From: Streptomyces bauhiniae | GTDB taxonomy: Bacteria > Actinomycetota > Actinomycetes > Streptomycetales > Streptomycetaceae | Direction: 5' to 3' | Assembly (NCBI RefSeq): GCF_004784475.1 | Contig: NZ_SRRT01000004.1 | Location: 248,001-312,000 of the forward strand | DNA length: 64,000 bases | In this document: positions 16,983 to 25,864 of the stretch, piece by piece | Layout of the letters: each line of letters begins with the position of its first letter | Position numbering within the stretch: the first letter of the stretch is position 1 | The notes under the pieces: generated by a model | The model's input: only the letters and a program-made list of their open reading frames with translations | Told to the model about the DNA's origin: nothing | The model's database searches: none | Program-made: the position numbers and the translations under genes

Positions 16983-18605
16983 ATGTCCGCACCCGCGTCC
17001 CCGCCGGTCGTCGTCGACGCCGAGCCGCTCCCCCGGCAGGAGGAGGTCCTCACCGGCCCGGCGCTGGACTTCCTCGCGGAGCTGCACCGCCGGTTCACCC
17101 CGCGCCGGAACGAACTCCTGGCCCGCAGGGCCGAGCGCCGCGCCGAGATCGCCCGTACCGGCACGCTGGACTTCCTGCCCGGGACGGCGGACATCCGCGC
17201 CGACGACTCCTGGCGGGTGGCCCCCGCGCCGCCCGCGCTGCAGGACCGCCGGGTGGAGATCACCGGCCCGACGGACCGCAAGATGACGGTCAACGCCCTC
17301 AACTCCGGCGCCAAGGTCTGGCTCGCCGACTTCGAGGACGCCTCCTCCCCCACCTGGGAGAACGTGATCCTCGGCCAGCTCAACCTGACCGACGCCTACG
17401 CCGGCCGCGTCGACTTCACCGACGCCCGCACCGGCAAGTCGTACGCGCTGCGCCCGCAGGAGGAACTGGCGACGGTCGTGATGCGACCACGCGGCTGGCA
17501 CCTGGACGAGCGGCACCTCAAGGGGGCCGACGGGGAGCCGATTCCGGGCGCCCTGGTCGACTTCGGCCTGTACTTCTTCCACAACGCCGCCCGCCTGCTG
17601 GAGCTGGGCAAGGGCCCGTACTTCTACCTGCCGAAGACCGAGTCCTACCTCGAAGCCCGCCTGTGGAACGACGTGTTCGTGTTCGCACAGGACCAACTCG
17701 GCATCCCACAGGGCACGGTACGGGCCACCGTCCTGATCGAGACGATCACCGCGGCGTACGAGATGGAGGAGATCCTCTACGAACTCCGCGACCACGCCTC
17801 CGGGTTGAACGCGGGACGCTGGGACTACCTGTTCTCCATCGTGAAGAACTTCCGTGACGGCGGGCCGGAGTTCGTGCTGCCGGACCGCAACCTGGTCACG
17901 ATGACAGCGCCGTTCATGCGCGCGTACACCGAACTCCTCGTCCGCACCTGCCACAAGCGGGGCGCGCACGCGATCGGCGGGATGGCGGCCTTCATCCCGT
18001 CCCGCAAGGACGCCGAGGTCAACAAGGTGGCGTTCGAGAAGGTGCGGACGGACAAGGACCGCGAGGCGGCCGACGGCTTCGACGGCTCCTGGGTGGCCCA
18101 CCCGGATCTGGTGCCGATCGCCATGGAGTCCTTCGACAAGGTGCTCGGCGACCGCCCGCACCAGAAGGACCGGCTGCGCGAGGACGTCCACGTGGCGGCG
18201 GCCGACCTGATCGACATCGGCTCGCTGGACGCGAAGCCGACGTACGCCGGGTTGGTCAACGCGGTGCAGGTCGGCATCCGGTACATCGAGGCGTGGCTGC
18301 GCGGGCTCGGCGCGGTGGCCATCTTCAACCTGATGGAGGACGCGGCCACCGCCGAGATCTCCCGCTCGCAGATCTGGCAGTGGATCAACGCGGGCGTCGA
18401 GTTCGAGAACGGCGAGCGCGCCACCCCCGAGCTGGCCCGCCGGCTGGCGGCGACCGAGCTGGAGGCGGTGCGGGCGGAGATCGGCGACGAGGCGTTCGCG
18501 GCCGGTCACTGGCAGGAGGCGCACGACCTGCTGCTGACGGTGGCGCTGGACGAGGAGTACGCCGACTTCCTCACTCTTCCGGCCTACCGGCACCTCACCG
18601 GCTGA
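16983..18605 (+). CDS. aceB: Malate synthase A
   Basis: A protein of 540 residues, the normal length of malate synthase A. The signature [14 protein letters not shown] occurs at 269-282; MRPRGWH and LIETI upstream provide the glyoxylate- and magnesium-binding residues, and [21 protein letters not shown] is the catalytic-base region. It condenses glyoxylate with acetyl-CoA to malate. In this purine-catabolic neighbourhood it most likely consumes the glyoxylate released downstream of allantoicase, besides any glyoxylate-shunt role; no isocitrate lyase gene is nearby. GGAGGAAG precedes the start. Confidence 0.96.
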   Translation: MSAPASPPVVVDAEPLPRQEEVLTGPALDFLAELHRRFTPRRNELLARRAERRAEIARTGTLDFLPGTADIRADDSWRVAPAPPALQDRRVEITGPTDRKMTVNALNSGAKVWLADFEDASSPTWENVILGQLNLTDAYAGRVDFTDARTGKSYALRPQEELATVVMRPRGWHLDERHLKGADGEPIPGALVDFGLYFFHNAARLLELGKGPYFYLPKTESYLEARLWNDVFVFAQDQLGIPQGTVRATVLIETITAAYEMEEILYELRDHASGLNAGRWDYLFSIVKNFRDGGPEFVLPDRNLVTMTAPFMRAYTELLVRTCHKRGAHAIGGMAAFIPSRKDAEVNKVAFEKVRTDKDREAADGFDGSWVAHPDLVPIAMESFDKVLGDRPHQKDRLREDVHVAAADLIDIGSLDAKPTYAGLVNAVQVGIRYIEAWLRGLGAVAIFNLMEDAATAEISRSQIWQWINAGVEFENGERATPELARRLAATELEAVRAEIGDEAFAAGHWQEAHDLLLTVALDEEYADFLTLPAYRHLTG

Positions 18606-18611
18606 ACGCGC

Positions 18612-18899
18612 TCACTGCTCGGAGGGAGCGGGCTTGTCGGAGTGCCCGAGCGACCGCTCCGGCGCCACCCGGTCCCGCACCAGCCGCTTCACCGCCGTGG
18701 GCTCGGGAAACCCCTGCTCACGGCGGTCCCACACCGGCTCCCCGTCCACCCGGACGACAAAGACGCCCCCGGTGCCCGGCTTGAGCGCAAGAGCCTCCAG
18801 CTCGGTCTCGAAGGTGGTGAGCAGCTCCTGCGCCAGCCAGGCCGCGCGGGGCAGCCAGCGGCACTGGGTGCAGTACTCGATCTCGACTCGGTGACTCAC
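18612..18899 (-). CDS. Rdx/SelW-family thioredoxin-like protein
   Basis: A protein of 95 residues from a GTG start with AAGGGA upstream. VEIEYCTQCRWLPRAAWLA carries the CxxC redox pair of the SelT/SelW/Rdx family (Cys replaces the selenocysteine of selenoprotein W). GTGGVFVVRVDGEPVWDRREQGFPEP is the conserved middle strand and loop. The family has a thioredoxin-like fold; a redox role is expected but not proven in bacteria. It starts ten bases after the HipA-like gene and shares its transcript. It converges on malate synthase with a six-base gap. Confidence 0.88.
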   Translation of the reverse strand: MSHRVEIEYCTQCRWLPRAAWLAQELLTTFETELEALALKPGTGGVFVVRVDGEPVWDRREQGFPEPTAVKRLVRDRVAPERSLGHSDKPAPSEQ

Positions 18900-18909
18900 A
18901 AAGATCCCT

Positions 18910-19824
18910 TCATCCCAGGTGTACCGACCAGTCCTGTTCCGCCGCCGGACGTCCGTGCAGGTCGGGGACGCGCTTGAGCCAGTCCGGGCGTCCCCGCTGG
19001 GACCGCTCGGCACGGGCGGCCTCCTCGGCGGCGAGTTCCGCCCGGTCGGGGAAGTCGGTGGGCAGCCACTCGGCGGAGAGTCGGGCGCGGGCCAGCAGAT
19101 GGTCGACGTAGGCGGCGCGGGCCTCGTCCGGGCCGGCGAAGGCGGGGTCGTCGGTGAGCCAGGCGTCGGGCACCTCGGCGAGGATGCCGCGCAGCAGCTC
19201 CTCGGTGACCTTGGGCGCCAGCTCGGCGTCGGCGGCGCGCACGTCGGGGCCGTACTGGCCGAGCGCGTGGTGGCGGAAGTCGTACTTGCGGCCGGGGTTC
19301 GTGGTGTCCCAGCGGTGGTGGAAGACGAGGGCGGCGCCGTGGTCGATGAGCCACAGGCGCGGGGGCGCGGTGCCGAAGGTCGGCCAGACCATGAGGTTGG
19401 AGCTGTGGACGGTGCGGTCCACGTTGGCGGTGAGCGCGTCCAGCCAGACGATCCGGCCCGCCTCCAGCGGCTCCACGGGGAAGTGCCGGGCGATCTCGGG
19501 GGTGAGGTCGCGGGCGCCCGGCAGGTAGTCCATGCCCAGGTTGACGCCCGCGCTGGCGCCGTGCAGGTCGCGCACCTCCTGGTGCGGCTCGTCGGCGGCC
19601 ACGGCAGGGTCGAAGTGCACGAGCACCAGCTCGGGAAAGCGCAGGCCCAGGGCGCGGGCCAGCTCGCCGACGATCACCTCGGCGACGAGCGCCTTGCGGC
19701 CCTGCGCGGAGCCGGTGAACTTCACGACGTACGTCCCCAGGTCGTCGGCCTCGACGACGGCGGGTACGGAGCCGCCGGTGCGCAGCGGCTCGATGTAGCG
19801 GGTTGCGGTGACCTCGGTCAGCAT
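18910..19824 (-). CDS. HipA-like kinase-domain protein (HipA_2 family)
   Basis: A protein of 304 residues with the pattern of the small stand-alone HipA-like family common in Streptomyces: YVVKFTGSAQGRKALVAEVIVGELARALGL (a Lys-containing nucleotide strand and helix), then WLDALTANVDRT and LWLIDHGAAL, which resemble the catalytic Asp/Asn and DxG metal loop of the kinase fold. There is no HipB-like antitoxin gene beside it, so it is not an obvious toxin-antitoxin system. Function unknown. It is followed by rdx, and preceded on the same strand by the siderophore synthetase gene with a 56-base gap. Confidence 0.78.
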   Translation of the reverse strand: MLTEVTATRYIEPLRTGGSVPAVVEADDLGTYVVKFTGSAQGRKALVAEVIVGELARALGLRFPELVLVHFDPAVAADEPHQEVRDLHGASAGVNLGMDYLPGARDLTPEIARHFPVEPLEAGRIVWLDALTANVDRTVHSSNLMVWPTFGTAPPRLWLIDHGAALVFHHRWDTTNPGRKYDFRHHALGQYGPDVRAADAELAPKVTEELLRGILAEVPDAWLTDDPAFAGPDEARAAYVDHLLARARLSAEWLPTDFPDRAELAAEEAARAERSQRGRPDWLKRVPDLHGRPAAEQDWSVHLG

Positions 19825-19880
19825 TCACCCAGGTTATGCGATCGCACCGGCCCGCTCCCGGCCCTGGAGAGAGGACCCCG

Positions 19881-21395
19881 TTACCCGGCGTCGCCCTCCC
19901 GCAGCGGGTTCGGCAGGGGCAGGTAGCGGGCGTCCGCCCCGTCCGCGCCGGTCCAGCGGAGCAGCAGGTTGGTCTTGCCGGGCAGGGCGGGCGCGGTGAG
20001 CAGGGCCGGTATCTCCGGGAGCGGGTGGCGGGACAGCTCGGCGCGGACGGCCGGCCAGGGGTCGAGGCCGGGGTGGGCCTCGGCGAGGGCGGCGGCGATC
20101 TCGGTGAGGTGGTTGACGAGGAGGCAGTACACCAGCCGCTCCCACCCGGCCTCCCGGCTCACGTCGGACAGCAGCTTGGCGCCCTCGGCGTCCCGGAACA
20201 GCGCCTGCACGGGCATTCCGGCGGCGTCGACGGCGACCAGGGTGTTCTGGAGGTGCGCCTCCAGCACCACCCCGTGCTCGTCGAAGGCGCGGAGCGCGGG
20301 CGGGACGACCTGGCGCAGATACGCGGCCCACCAGGCGTGCGGATCGGGGGCGGCAGCGAGCGGGCTGCCGTCGAAGCCCTCGGCGAGCCCGGCCGCGAGC
20401 AGGGGCGTGGCGCCGGGCAGGAGGTGGCCGCGCAGGCCGTCGCGGACCAGGACGGCGAGTTCCTCGAAGGCGAACGCGGCCGTGCGGTAGCCACGGTCGC
20501 TCAGCCAGGCGGCGGGCGGCCCCATCGCGGCGAAGGCTTCGCGGGCCGCGGTGTCGGTGCGGTCGAGCTTCTCCAGGTCGTGGCGCCACAGCCGGCGGAT
20601 GTCGTTGGTGATGCGGACGTCCAGACTGAACTTGAGGAACAGGTCGCGGTCGGGCTCGTACACCGTGCGCACGGCGGCCGTCGGCCAGACGACGGACTCG
20701 GTGGTGCCGAGCCGGATCAGGCGCCGGTCGGCGAAGGCGGGGGCGAGGTCGCGGGCGAGGAGGTCGAGCTGCCAGGGGTGGGCGGGCAGCAGCCGGTAGC
20801 CGGGCGGTGCGGTGCCGAGGGCGTCCAGGGCGCTGGTGTCGCCCTCTTCTGCTACCTGGTCCTCGCGGACGCCGAGCAGCGTCAGCGGGAACCGGGCGTG
20901 CGCCTCGGGGGCGTACGGCAGCCAGGCCGCGACCGGGCCGCCGCCGCGCGCCTTGGGCGCCGGGTGGTGCGGGTGGCCGGTGATCAGCGACTGCTCGGAG
21001 CGCAGATACGGGTCCTCGGGGGCGAGGGTGCGGGCGCGGGCGCGGGCGGCCAGAAGGGCGGCGACGGTGTCGCGGCTGTCCAGCATCTCGGCGGGCAGGT
21101 CGTCGTTGGGGAGCCCGGTGTGGGCGCGCAGTTCCTCGGCGACGAGTTTGACCAGTTCGGCGTGGGTGAGCGAGTGCCAGGCGCCGTCCGCGCGCACCTC
21201 GGGGTCGGCCGGGCGGCGGCCGGGGCGCACCCGGAGCAGCCGGCCGGTGCCAGGCAGCCGGTACTCGGGCCGGTCCCCGCTCGCCGGGACCGGCCGGGCC
21301 ACCTCGCGGAGCAGGCAGTTGAGCAGCGGTGCCGAGGCGTAGGCGTCGGCGCGCCGGGCGGCGTCGGTCGGGGGGTTGAGGTCCACGGGTTCCAC
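19881..21395 (-). CDS. IucA/IucC-family siderophore synthetase (NIS synthetase), minus-strand copy
   Basis: A protein of 504 residues from a GTG start. It shows the NRPS-independent siderophore synthetase features: SLITGHPHHPAPKAR (HPHHP at 141-145, ATP-contacting), LLPAHPWQ, the LKFSLDVRITNDIRRL core and EAHLQNTLV for the catalytic region, with a FhuF-like C-terminal half. NIS synthetases join carboxylates such as citrate to amines or hydroxylamines. A second, different synthetase is encoded divergently 104 bases away. No hydroxylase, decarboxylase, acyltransferase or exporter gene is adjacent, so the product is unknown. Confidence 0.9.
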   Translation of the reverse strand: MEPVDLNPPTDAARRADAYASAPLLNCLLREVARPVPASGDRPEYRLPGTGRLLRVRPGRRPADPEVRADGAWHSLTHAELVKLVAEELRAHTGLPNDDLPAEMLDSRDTVAALLAARARARTLAPEDPYLRSEQSLITGHPHHPAPKARGGGPVAAWLPYAPEAHARFPLTLLGVREDQVAEEGDTSALDALGTAPPGYRLLPAHPWQLDLLARDLAPAFADRRLIRLGTTESVVWPTAAVRTVYEPDRDLFLKFSLDVRITNDIRRLWRHDLEKLDRTDTAAREAFAAMGPPAAWLSDRGYRTAAFAFEELAVLVRDGLRGHLLPGATPLLAAGLAEGFDGSPLAAAPDPHAWWAAYLRQVVPPALRAFDEHGVVLEAHLQNTLVAVDAAGMPVQALFRDAEGAKLLSDVSREAGWERLVYCLLVNHLTEIAAALAEAHPGLDPWPAVRAELSRHPLPEIPALLTAPALPGKTNLLLRWTGADGADARYLPLPNPLREGDAG

Positions 21396-21499
21396 TCGTT
21401 CTCGTCGTGCTGTGGCCGGTCCGGGGGGCCGACCGTGCTCCGTAAGTCTGCGGTATCCGACAATCGTGCCCTGAGCTGCCAGTCCCCGAGGAGCCGACC

Positions 21500-23017
21500 G
21501 TGTACCACTCCCCCACCGCCGAGGCCGAGGTCGCCGAGGAGCTGGCCGCCGTCCGGCCCGCCCTGCGCGACCGCTATACGGCCGCGCTGCCGGGAGCCCG
21601 CGCGGCGGTGCTGACCCGGCTGTGGCGGGCGCTGGCGCACGAGCCGCTGCCGTGGGTCGCGTCCCGGACGCCGGGGGCGCACGGGCTGACGGTACGGCTG
21701 GCGGACGGCCGCGCGCTGCACGGTCCGCCCTCGGACCCGTACGCGACCGGCGACCGCGTTACCGAGGTCCGCCTCGACCGGGATCGATACGCGGACCCCG
21801 CACGGCTGATGACGGACCTCGCGGTGCCGCACGCGGCCGCGTTCGCCGCCGAGTTGGCGAACAGCGTGACCTCGCTGGCGCTGTCCCGCGCCGACGCGGC
21901 GGAGCCGGGCGCCGGGTGGCCGGAGCGGGACTGGGAGTGGGAGCAGCGGGTGGTGGACGGTCATCCCTTCCACCCCAACTGCCGTTCCCGGCCCGGCTTC
22001 TCGGTGGCCGACCAGTTGGCGTACGGGCCGGAGCACCGGCCGGTGGTGGAGCTGGGCACGGTGGCGGTGCCGACGGGCGAGTGCCTGGTGTCGGGCGAGT
22101 GGCCGGCCGAACTCCGTTCCGGTGAGGACCTGTTGCTGCCGGTGCATCCCTGGCAGGCGGCACATGTGCTCAAGCGGACCGCCGAGCCGTGGCGTACGGC
22201 GCATCCGCTGATGTCGCTGCGCACGCTGGCGCTGCCCGGCGGACCGCATGTGAAGACCGCGCTGAGCGCCCGGCTGACCTCCTCGGTGCGGGACATCTCC
22301 GCGTACTCGGTACGGGCGTCGGCCGCGCTGTCGGTGCTGGCGGCGGAGCTGGTCGGCCGGATGGAGGGGCTGCTGGAGGTCACGCACACGATCGGCGCGG
22401 CCACGGCCCACTCGCCGGATCTGGCGGTGCTGCTGCGCGAGTCGCCGGAGGCGTACCTGGCTCCGGGCGAGCGGGTGCTCCCGGTGGCCGCGCTGGCCAC
22501 CACGGCACTGCCCCGATCGCCGGGCTGGCTGGCCGCGTTCACCCGGCTCGCGCTCACGGCGGGCCTGCGCCTGCTGGACCTCGGGGTCGCGCTGGAGGCG
22601 CACGGCCAGAACCTCCTGGTGGTGCTCGCGCCGGACGACACCCCGCTGCGGCTGATCTACCGCGACCTGGCCGATATCCGCGTCAGCCCGGCCCGCCTCG
22701 CCCGACACGGCATATCCGCCGCCGAGTTGACGGGACGGCTGGTCACGGACGACGAACTCGCCCTGCGGCGCAAGCTGTTCGGCTCGCTCGTCGGCGGCGC
22801 GCTCGCGGCGACGGCCGGTTCGGGCCCGGCGCTGGGTGCCGCGCTGCGGGCCGCGCTGCCGGATCTGCCCCGTACGCCCGACCTGGCCGCGCTGTGTGAA
22901 AATCCGCTGCCCGTCAAGGCGTTGACCCTGATGAGGCTGTCTCCGGAGACTCCCGGCGACCTGTGGACGGAGCTGCCGAGCCCGTTCGTTTTGGAGCCCG
23001 CCACCTACGATCAATAA
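21500..23017 (+). CDS. IucA/IucC-family siderophore synthetase (NIS synthetase), plus-strand copy
   Basis: A protein of 505 residues from a GTG start with GAGGAG upstream. It has HPFHP at 155-159 (DGHPFHPNCRSRPGF), LLLPVHPWQ, VKTALSARLTSSVRDIS and LEAHGQNLLVVL, the family's successive motifs. It is clearly a different subtype from the divergent copy: the core KxSLDVRITND segment is replaced by KTALSARLTSSVRD. A pair of synthetases often acts in two successive condensations on one citrate or succinyl-amine unit. The intergenic region lacks a recognisable iron box. The following VWA gene starts nine bases after this stop. Confidence 0.9.
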   Translation: MYHSPTAEAEVAEELAAVRPALRDRYTAALPGARAAVLTRLWRALAHEPLPWVASRTPGAHGLTVRLADGRALHGPPSDPYATGDRVTEVRLDRDRYADPARLMTDLAVPHAAAFAAELANSVTSLALSRADAAEPGAGWPERDWEWEQRVVDGHPFHPNCRSRPGFSVADQLAYGPEHRPVVELGTVAVPTGECLVSGEWPAELRSGEDLLLPVHPWQAAHVLKRTAEPWRTAHPLMSLRTLALPGGPHVKTALSARLTSSVRDISAYSVRASAALSVLAAELVGRMEGLLEVTHTIGAATAHSPDLAVLLRESPEAYLAPGERVLPVAALATTALPRSPGWLAAFTRLALTAGLRLLDLGVALEAHGQNLLVVLAPDDTPLRLIYRDLADIRVSPARLARHGISAAELTGRLVTDDELALRRKLFGSLVGGALAATAGSGPALGAALRAALPDLPRTPDLAALCENPLPVKALTLMRLSPETPGDLWTELPSPFVLEPATYDQ

Positions 23018-23026
23018 GATCCGCCG

Positions 23027-24292
23027 ATGATCAGAAGACAACGGCTGGCGGCGGGCGTCTGTGCCCTGCTCGCCGCCCTGGCGGCCGGGATCGCGTGTCC
23101 CGGCGGGGCCGCAGCGGACGAGACCGAGCCGCAGCCCGCTCCGAAGGTCGAACTCGTCCTGGATGTCAGCGGTTCCATGCGGACCCGGGACATCGACGGC
23201 GGCACCCGGATGGCGGCGGCCAAGCAGGCGTTCAACGAGGTGCTCGACGCGACGCCCGAGGAGGTGGAGCTGGGCATCCGCACCCTGGGCGCCAACTACC
23301 GCGGCAACGACCGCAAGGAGGGCTGCAAGGACACCGAGCAGCTCTATCCGGTGGGCCCGCTGGACCGCACCGAGGCGAAGACCGCCGTGGCCACCCTCGC
23401 ACCGACCGGCTGGACCCCCATCGGCCCGGCGCTGCTGAAGGCGGCCGACGACTTCGGGAACGGTGACGGCACCCGCCGGATCGTCCTGATCAGCGACGGC
23501 GAGGACACCTGCCAGCCCCTCGACCCGTGCGAGGTGGCCCGCGAGATAGCCGCCAAGGGCATCGGCCTGACCATCGACACCCTGGGCCTGGTGCCGGACG
23601 CCAAGACCCGTGACCAGTTGAGCTGCATCGCGGACGCCACCGGCGGCACGTACACCTCCGTGCAGCACAAGGAGGAACTGACGGACCGGGTCGGCCAGTT
23701 GGTCGAGCGGGCCGCCGATCCGGTGGTGACGCCGGTGGCCACCGAGGGCACCGACGCCTGCGCCGGGGCCCCCGCGCTCAAGTCCGGTCTCTACACGGAC
23801 CGCGAGGAGTTCGGCAAGCAGCGCTGGTACAAGGTCGACGTCCAGCCGGGCCAGGAGCTGCGCGCCTCGGTGAGCGTCGCCGACGACCGCGCGACGAACC
23901 CCAACTATGGTGTGCTGCTGCGGGCGGTGACCCAGCAGGGCCGTGAGATCGTCCGCGGCGAGGGCGCCGGAACGGGCCGTACCGACGCGATCTCCACCGG
24001 TCTGCGCTACCCCAAGCCCGACTCCGATGACGACGACGCGACCCCGGAGACGGTGTGTCTCCAGGTGACCAACTCCTTCTCGGCCAGCGCCGGTGTGAAG
24101 ACCACGCCGGGCATGCCGCTGGAGCTGACGGTCGACGTGGTGGACGGTCCCTCGGCCGCCTCCGACGTGGCCTCCTTCGGCCTCGGCCGGGGCTGGTGGC
24201 TGCTGGCCGCGCTGGTGCTGACCGGTTTCGTCGCGGGTCTGCTGTGGGGCTGGCTGTCCCGCTGGCGGGTCGCGGTCTGGAGGACGAACTGA
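23027..24292 (+). CDS. Secreted/membrane VWA-domain protein
   Basis: A protein of 421 residues: signal peptide to about residue 30, then a von Willebrand factor A domain with intact MIDAS DVSGSM (D46, S48, S50), the second conserved region IGPALLKAADDFG and DGEDTC. A beta-rich segment follows, and a C-terminal membrane helix (WWLLAALVLTGFVAGLLWGWL) with a short basic tail. It is therefore anchored with the VWA domain outside. VWA domains bind protein or other ligands through a divalent metal. It shares a TGATG junction with the next gene. A target is not known. Confidence 0.9.
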   Translation: MIRRQRLAAGVCALLAALAAGIACPGGAAADETEPQPAPKVELVLDVSGSMRTRDIDGGTRMAAAKQAFNEVLDATPEEVELGIRTLGANYRGNDRKEGCKDTEQLYPVGPLDRTEAKTAVATLAPTGWTPIGPALLKAADDFGNGDGTRRIVLISDGEDTCQPLDPCEVAREIAAKGIGLTIDTLGLVPDAKTRDQLSCIADATGGTYTSVQHKEELTDRVGQLVERAADPVVTPVATEGTDACAGAPALKSGLYTDREEFGKQRWYKVDVQPGQELRASVSVADDRATNPNYGVLLRAVTQQGREIVRGEGAGTGRTDAISTGLRYPKPDSDDDDATPETVCLQVTNSFSASAGVKTTPGMPLELTVDVVDGPSAASDVASFGLGRGWWLLAALVLTGFVAGLLWGWLSRWRVAVWRTN

Positions 24293-25092
24293 TGCGTGCG
24301 ATACGTGTGCTGAGCGCGGCCCTGCTGACGCTGGGCCTGGCCGCCGCCCCCGCCGCGGCCGACTCCTCCCCCTCCCCGAGCGCCTCGGCGGACGGCAAGG
24401 CCCCCACCCAGGCGGGCACGTCGTTCCGTACGGCGGCCGAGATGGACCAGGGCCGGACGGCCACCGCCTCCGCGTCCACCGGTGACTACCTGTACTGGTC
24501 GTTCCCGGCCGACACCGGGCAGCGCCCGACGGTCAAGGCGACGGTGAAGCTGCCGGGCACGCACGCCGCGCAGACCTGGCAGCTCGACGTCTACGACGGC
24601 CTGCGCCGCCACCAGTCCTGCCAGTACGGCGCGGCCACCCGCACCGCCGAACAGGGCACCGCCACCGTCGAACTGGCGTGTGTGCTGCGCACGGTGCGCG
24701 CCTGGTCCGAGCCGTGGGCCAACGACCCGCTGCCGGGCACCTATTACATCCGGCTGACGGTGCTGAACCTCGGCTCCGCCGACCTCGGCCTGCCGGTACG
24801 GGCCGAAGTCCGCGCGGACTCGAAGAACATCGGCGGCGCGGCGGCCGTGGACGGCTCGCTGGGCAAGCCGCTCGTCCCCGGCATCGCGGTCAAGTCCGAT
24901 GCGGAGAAGGACGGTTCGAAGTCGGCCGTGCTCTCCGCGATCGAGCCGGACGACGGCTGGTCCTCGCACTGGTGGTCCAGCCGCTGGGTGTGGACCGCTG
25001 TCGGCGGTGTGCTGGCCGCGCTCGCGGGCATCGGCGGTTACGCGCTGACCCGGGGCCGGGGCCGCCCGGCGTACGTCCCACCGGGCGCCTGA
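24292..25092 (+). CDS. Exported protein with C-terminal membrane anchor, partner of the VWA gene
   Basis: A protein of 266 residues: signal peptide ending near AAAPAAADSS, a Ser/Pro linker, a beta-rich extracytoplasmic domain containing four regions rich in Tyr/Trp, and a C-terminal membrane helix (VWTAVGGVLAALAGIGGYAL) with a basic tail. The topology copies that of the VWA protein, and the ATG overlaps its stop by one base, so the two products probably form one surface complex. I do not recognise a catalytic family. Confidence 0.8.
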   Translation: MRAIRVLSAALLTLGLAAAPAAADSSPSPSASADGKAPTQAGTSFRTAAEMDQGRTATASASTGDYLYWSFPADTGQRPTVKATVKLPGTHAAQTWQLDVYDGLRRHQSCQYGAATRTAEQGTATVELACVLRTVRAWSEPWANDPLPGTYYIRLTVLNLGSADLGLPVRAEVRADSKNIGGAAAVDGSLGKPLVPGIAVKSDAEKDGSKSAVLSAIEPDDGWSSHWWSSRWVWTAVGGVLAALAGIGGYALTRGRGRPAYVPPGA

Positions 25093-25098
25093 CCCTTC

Positions 25099-25129
25099 AC
25101 GAAGGCCCGCCGAAACGGCGGGCCTTCGT
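25099..25129 (+). terminator. Terminator of the VWA operon
   Basis: ACGAAGGCCCGCC and GGCGGGCCTTCGT form a 13-bp perfect stem with a GAAAC loop, followed by CATTT, just after the operon. The HxlR gene converges on it. Confidence 0.88.
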
Positions 25130-25141
25130 CATTTCCGCGCG

Positions 25142-25795
25142 TCAATCCCGCAGCGCCTTGGCGAGGGCCCCGTCACCGGTCACCGTGACCCGCCCCGCCC
25201 GCACCGCGTCCGCGATCCCCACCTCGCCCCGGCACACCTCCGCGCAGGTCGCCGCGTCCATCACCAGCCGGGCATCGGCGGCCACCGGCGCCGGTCCGTG
25301 CCCGTACACCGGGCCGTCCTCCGCGCCGACGTACAGATGGAACTCGCCGTCCTCTGTGGCGACTTCAGTCACTCCGATCCCCAACTCCGCCGCGCCCAGC
25401 GCCGCCAGCAGCGGCAGTGCCGACCAGTGGGCGCGTACCGCGTCGGTGGGCCGCAGTTCGGCCAGCTCGGGGCTTCCCCACTCCCCCAGGGCGTGCAGCA
25501 CGGGCAGCAAGTCCCGGCCGCGCGGGGTGAGTTCGTACACGTAGGCCGCGCCGGGCGGGGGCAGCTTCCGCCGGGCGGTGAGGCCGTCGCGCTCCATGTC
25601 CTTGAGCCGGGAGGCGAGGACATCCGTGCTCACGCCGGGGAGGTCCGCGTGCAGGTCGGTGTAGCGGCGGGGTCCGGCCAGCAACTCCCGGACGATCAGC
25701 AGGGTCCAGCGGTCCCCGACGAGGTCGAGGGCGCGGGCCGCGGAGCAGTACTGGTCGTAGCGTCGGCGAGGTGGCATGCGACGCAGTCTAGACAT
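25142..25795 (-). CDS. HxlR-family regulator with C-terminal SCP2-like domain
   Basis: A protein of 217 residues. Residues 14-105 form the HxlR winged helix (YCSAARALDLVGDRWTLLIVRELLAGPRRYTDLHADLPGVSTDVLASRLKDMERDGL); after a linker, the C-terminal part (about 125-215) looks like the sterol-carrier-type domain often fused to actinobacterial HxlR proteins (ATEDGEFHLYVG, LVMDAATCAEVCRGE). The ATG at 25795 has GGAAAG upstream; an internal ATG at 25777 is possible. It is divergent from the aminotransferase gene with 69 bases between them containing overlapping inverted repeats, so it may regulate that gene and itself. Confidence 0.88.
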   Translation of the reverse strand: MSRLRRMPPRRRYDQYCSAARALDLVGDRWTLLIVRELLAGPRRYTDLHADLPGVSTDVLASRLKDMERDGLTARRKLPPPGAAYVYELTPRGRDLLPVLHALGEWGSPELAELRPTDAVRAHWSALPLLAALGAAELGIGVTEVATEDGEFHLYVGAEDGPVYGHGPAPVAADARLVMDAATCAEVCRGEVGIADAVRAGRVTVTGDGALAKALRD

Positions 25796-25807
25796 GTTGT
25801 TGGACTT

Positions 25808-25834
25808 TCCAAGCTCCTACTTGGTAAAACCAAG
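25808..25834. promoter_or_regulatory. Overlapping inverted repeats in the HxlR-aminotransferase intergenic region
   Basis: CCAAG-CTCCTA-CTTGG (25809-25824) and CTTGGTAAAACCAAG (25820-25834) share one half-site. HxlR dimers bind such repeats, so this is the likely operator for the divergent pair. Confidence 0.5.
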
Positions 25835-25864
25835 CAACACCAGTTACCGGAGGGGTTGCGGCGC

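Noticed and set aside
18910..19824. HipA-like gene as part of a toxin-antitoxin system
   Set aside because: No HipB-like DNA-binding partner gene is adjacent; the short HipA_2 form is a common stand-alone family in Streptomyces.
21396..21499. Iron box in the divergent siderophore-synthetase promoter region
   Set aside because: No stretch resembles the TTAGGTTAGG half-site; only a GC-rich partial repeat is present.
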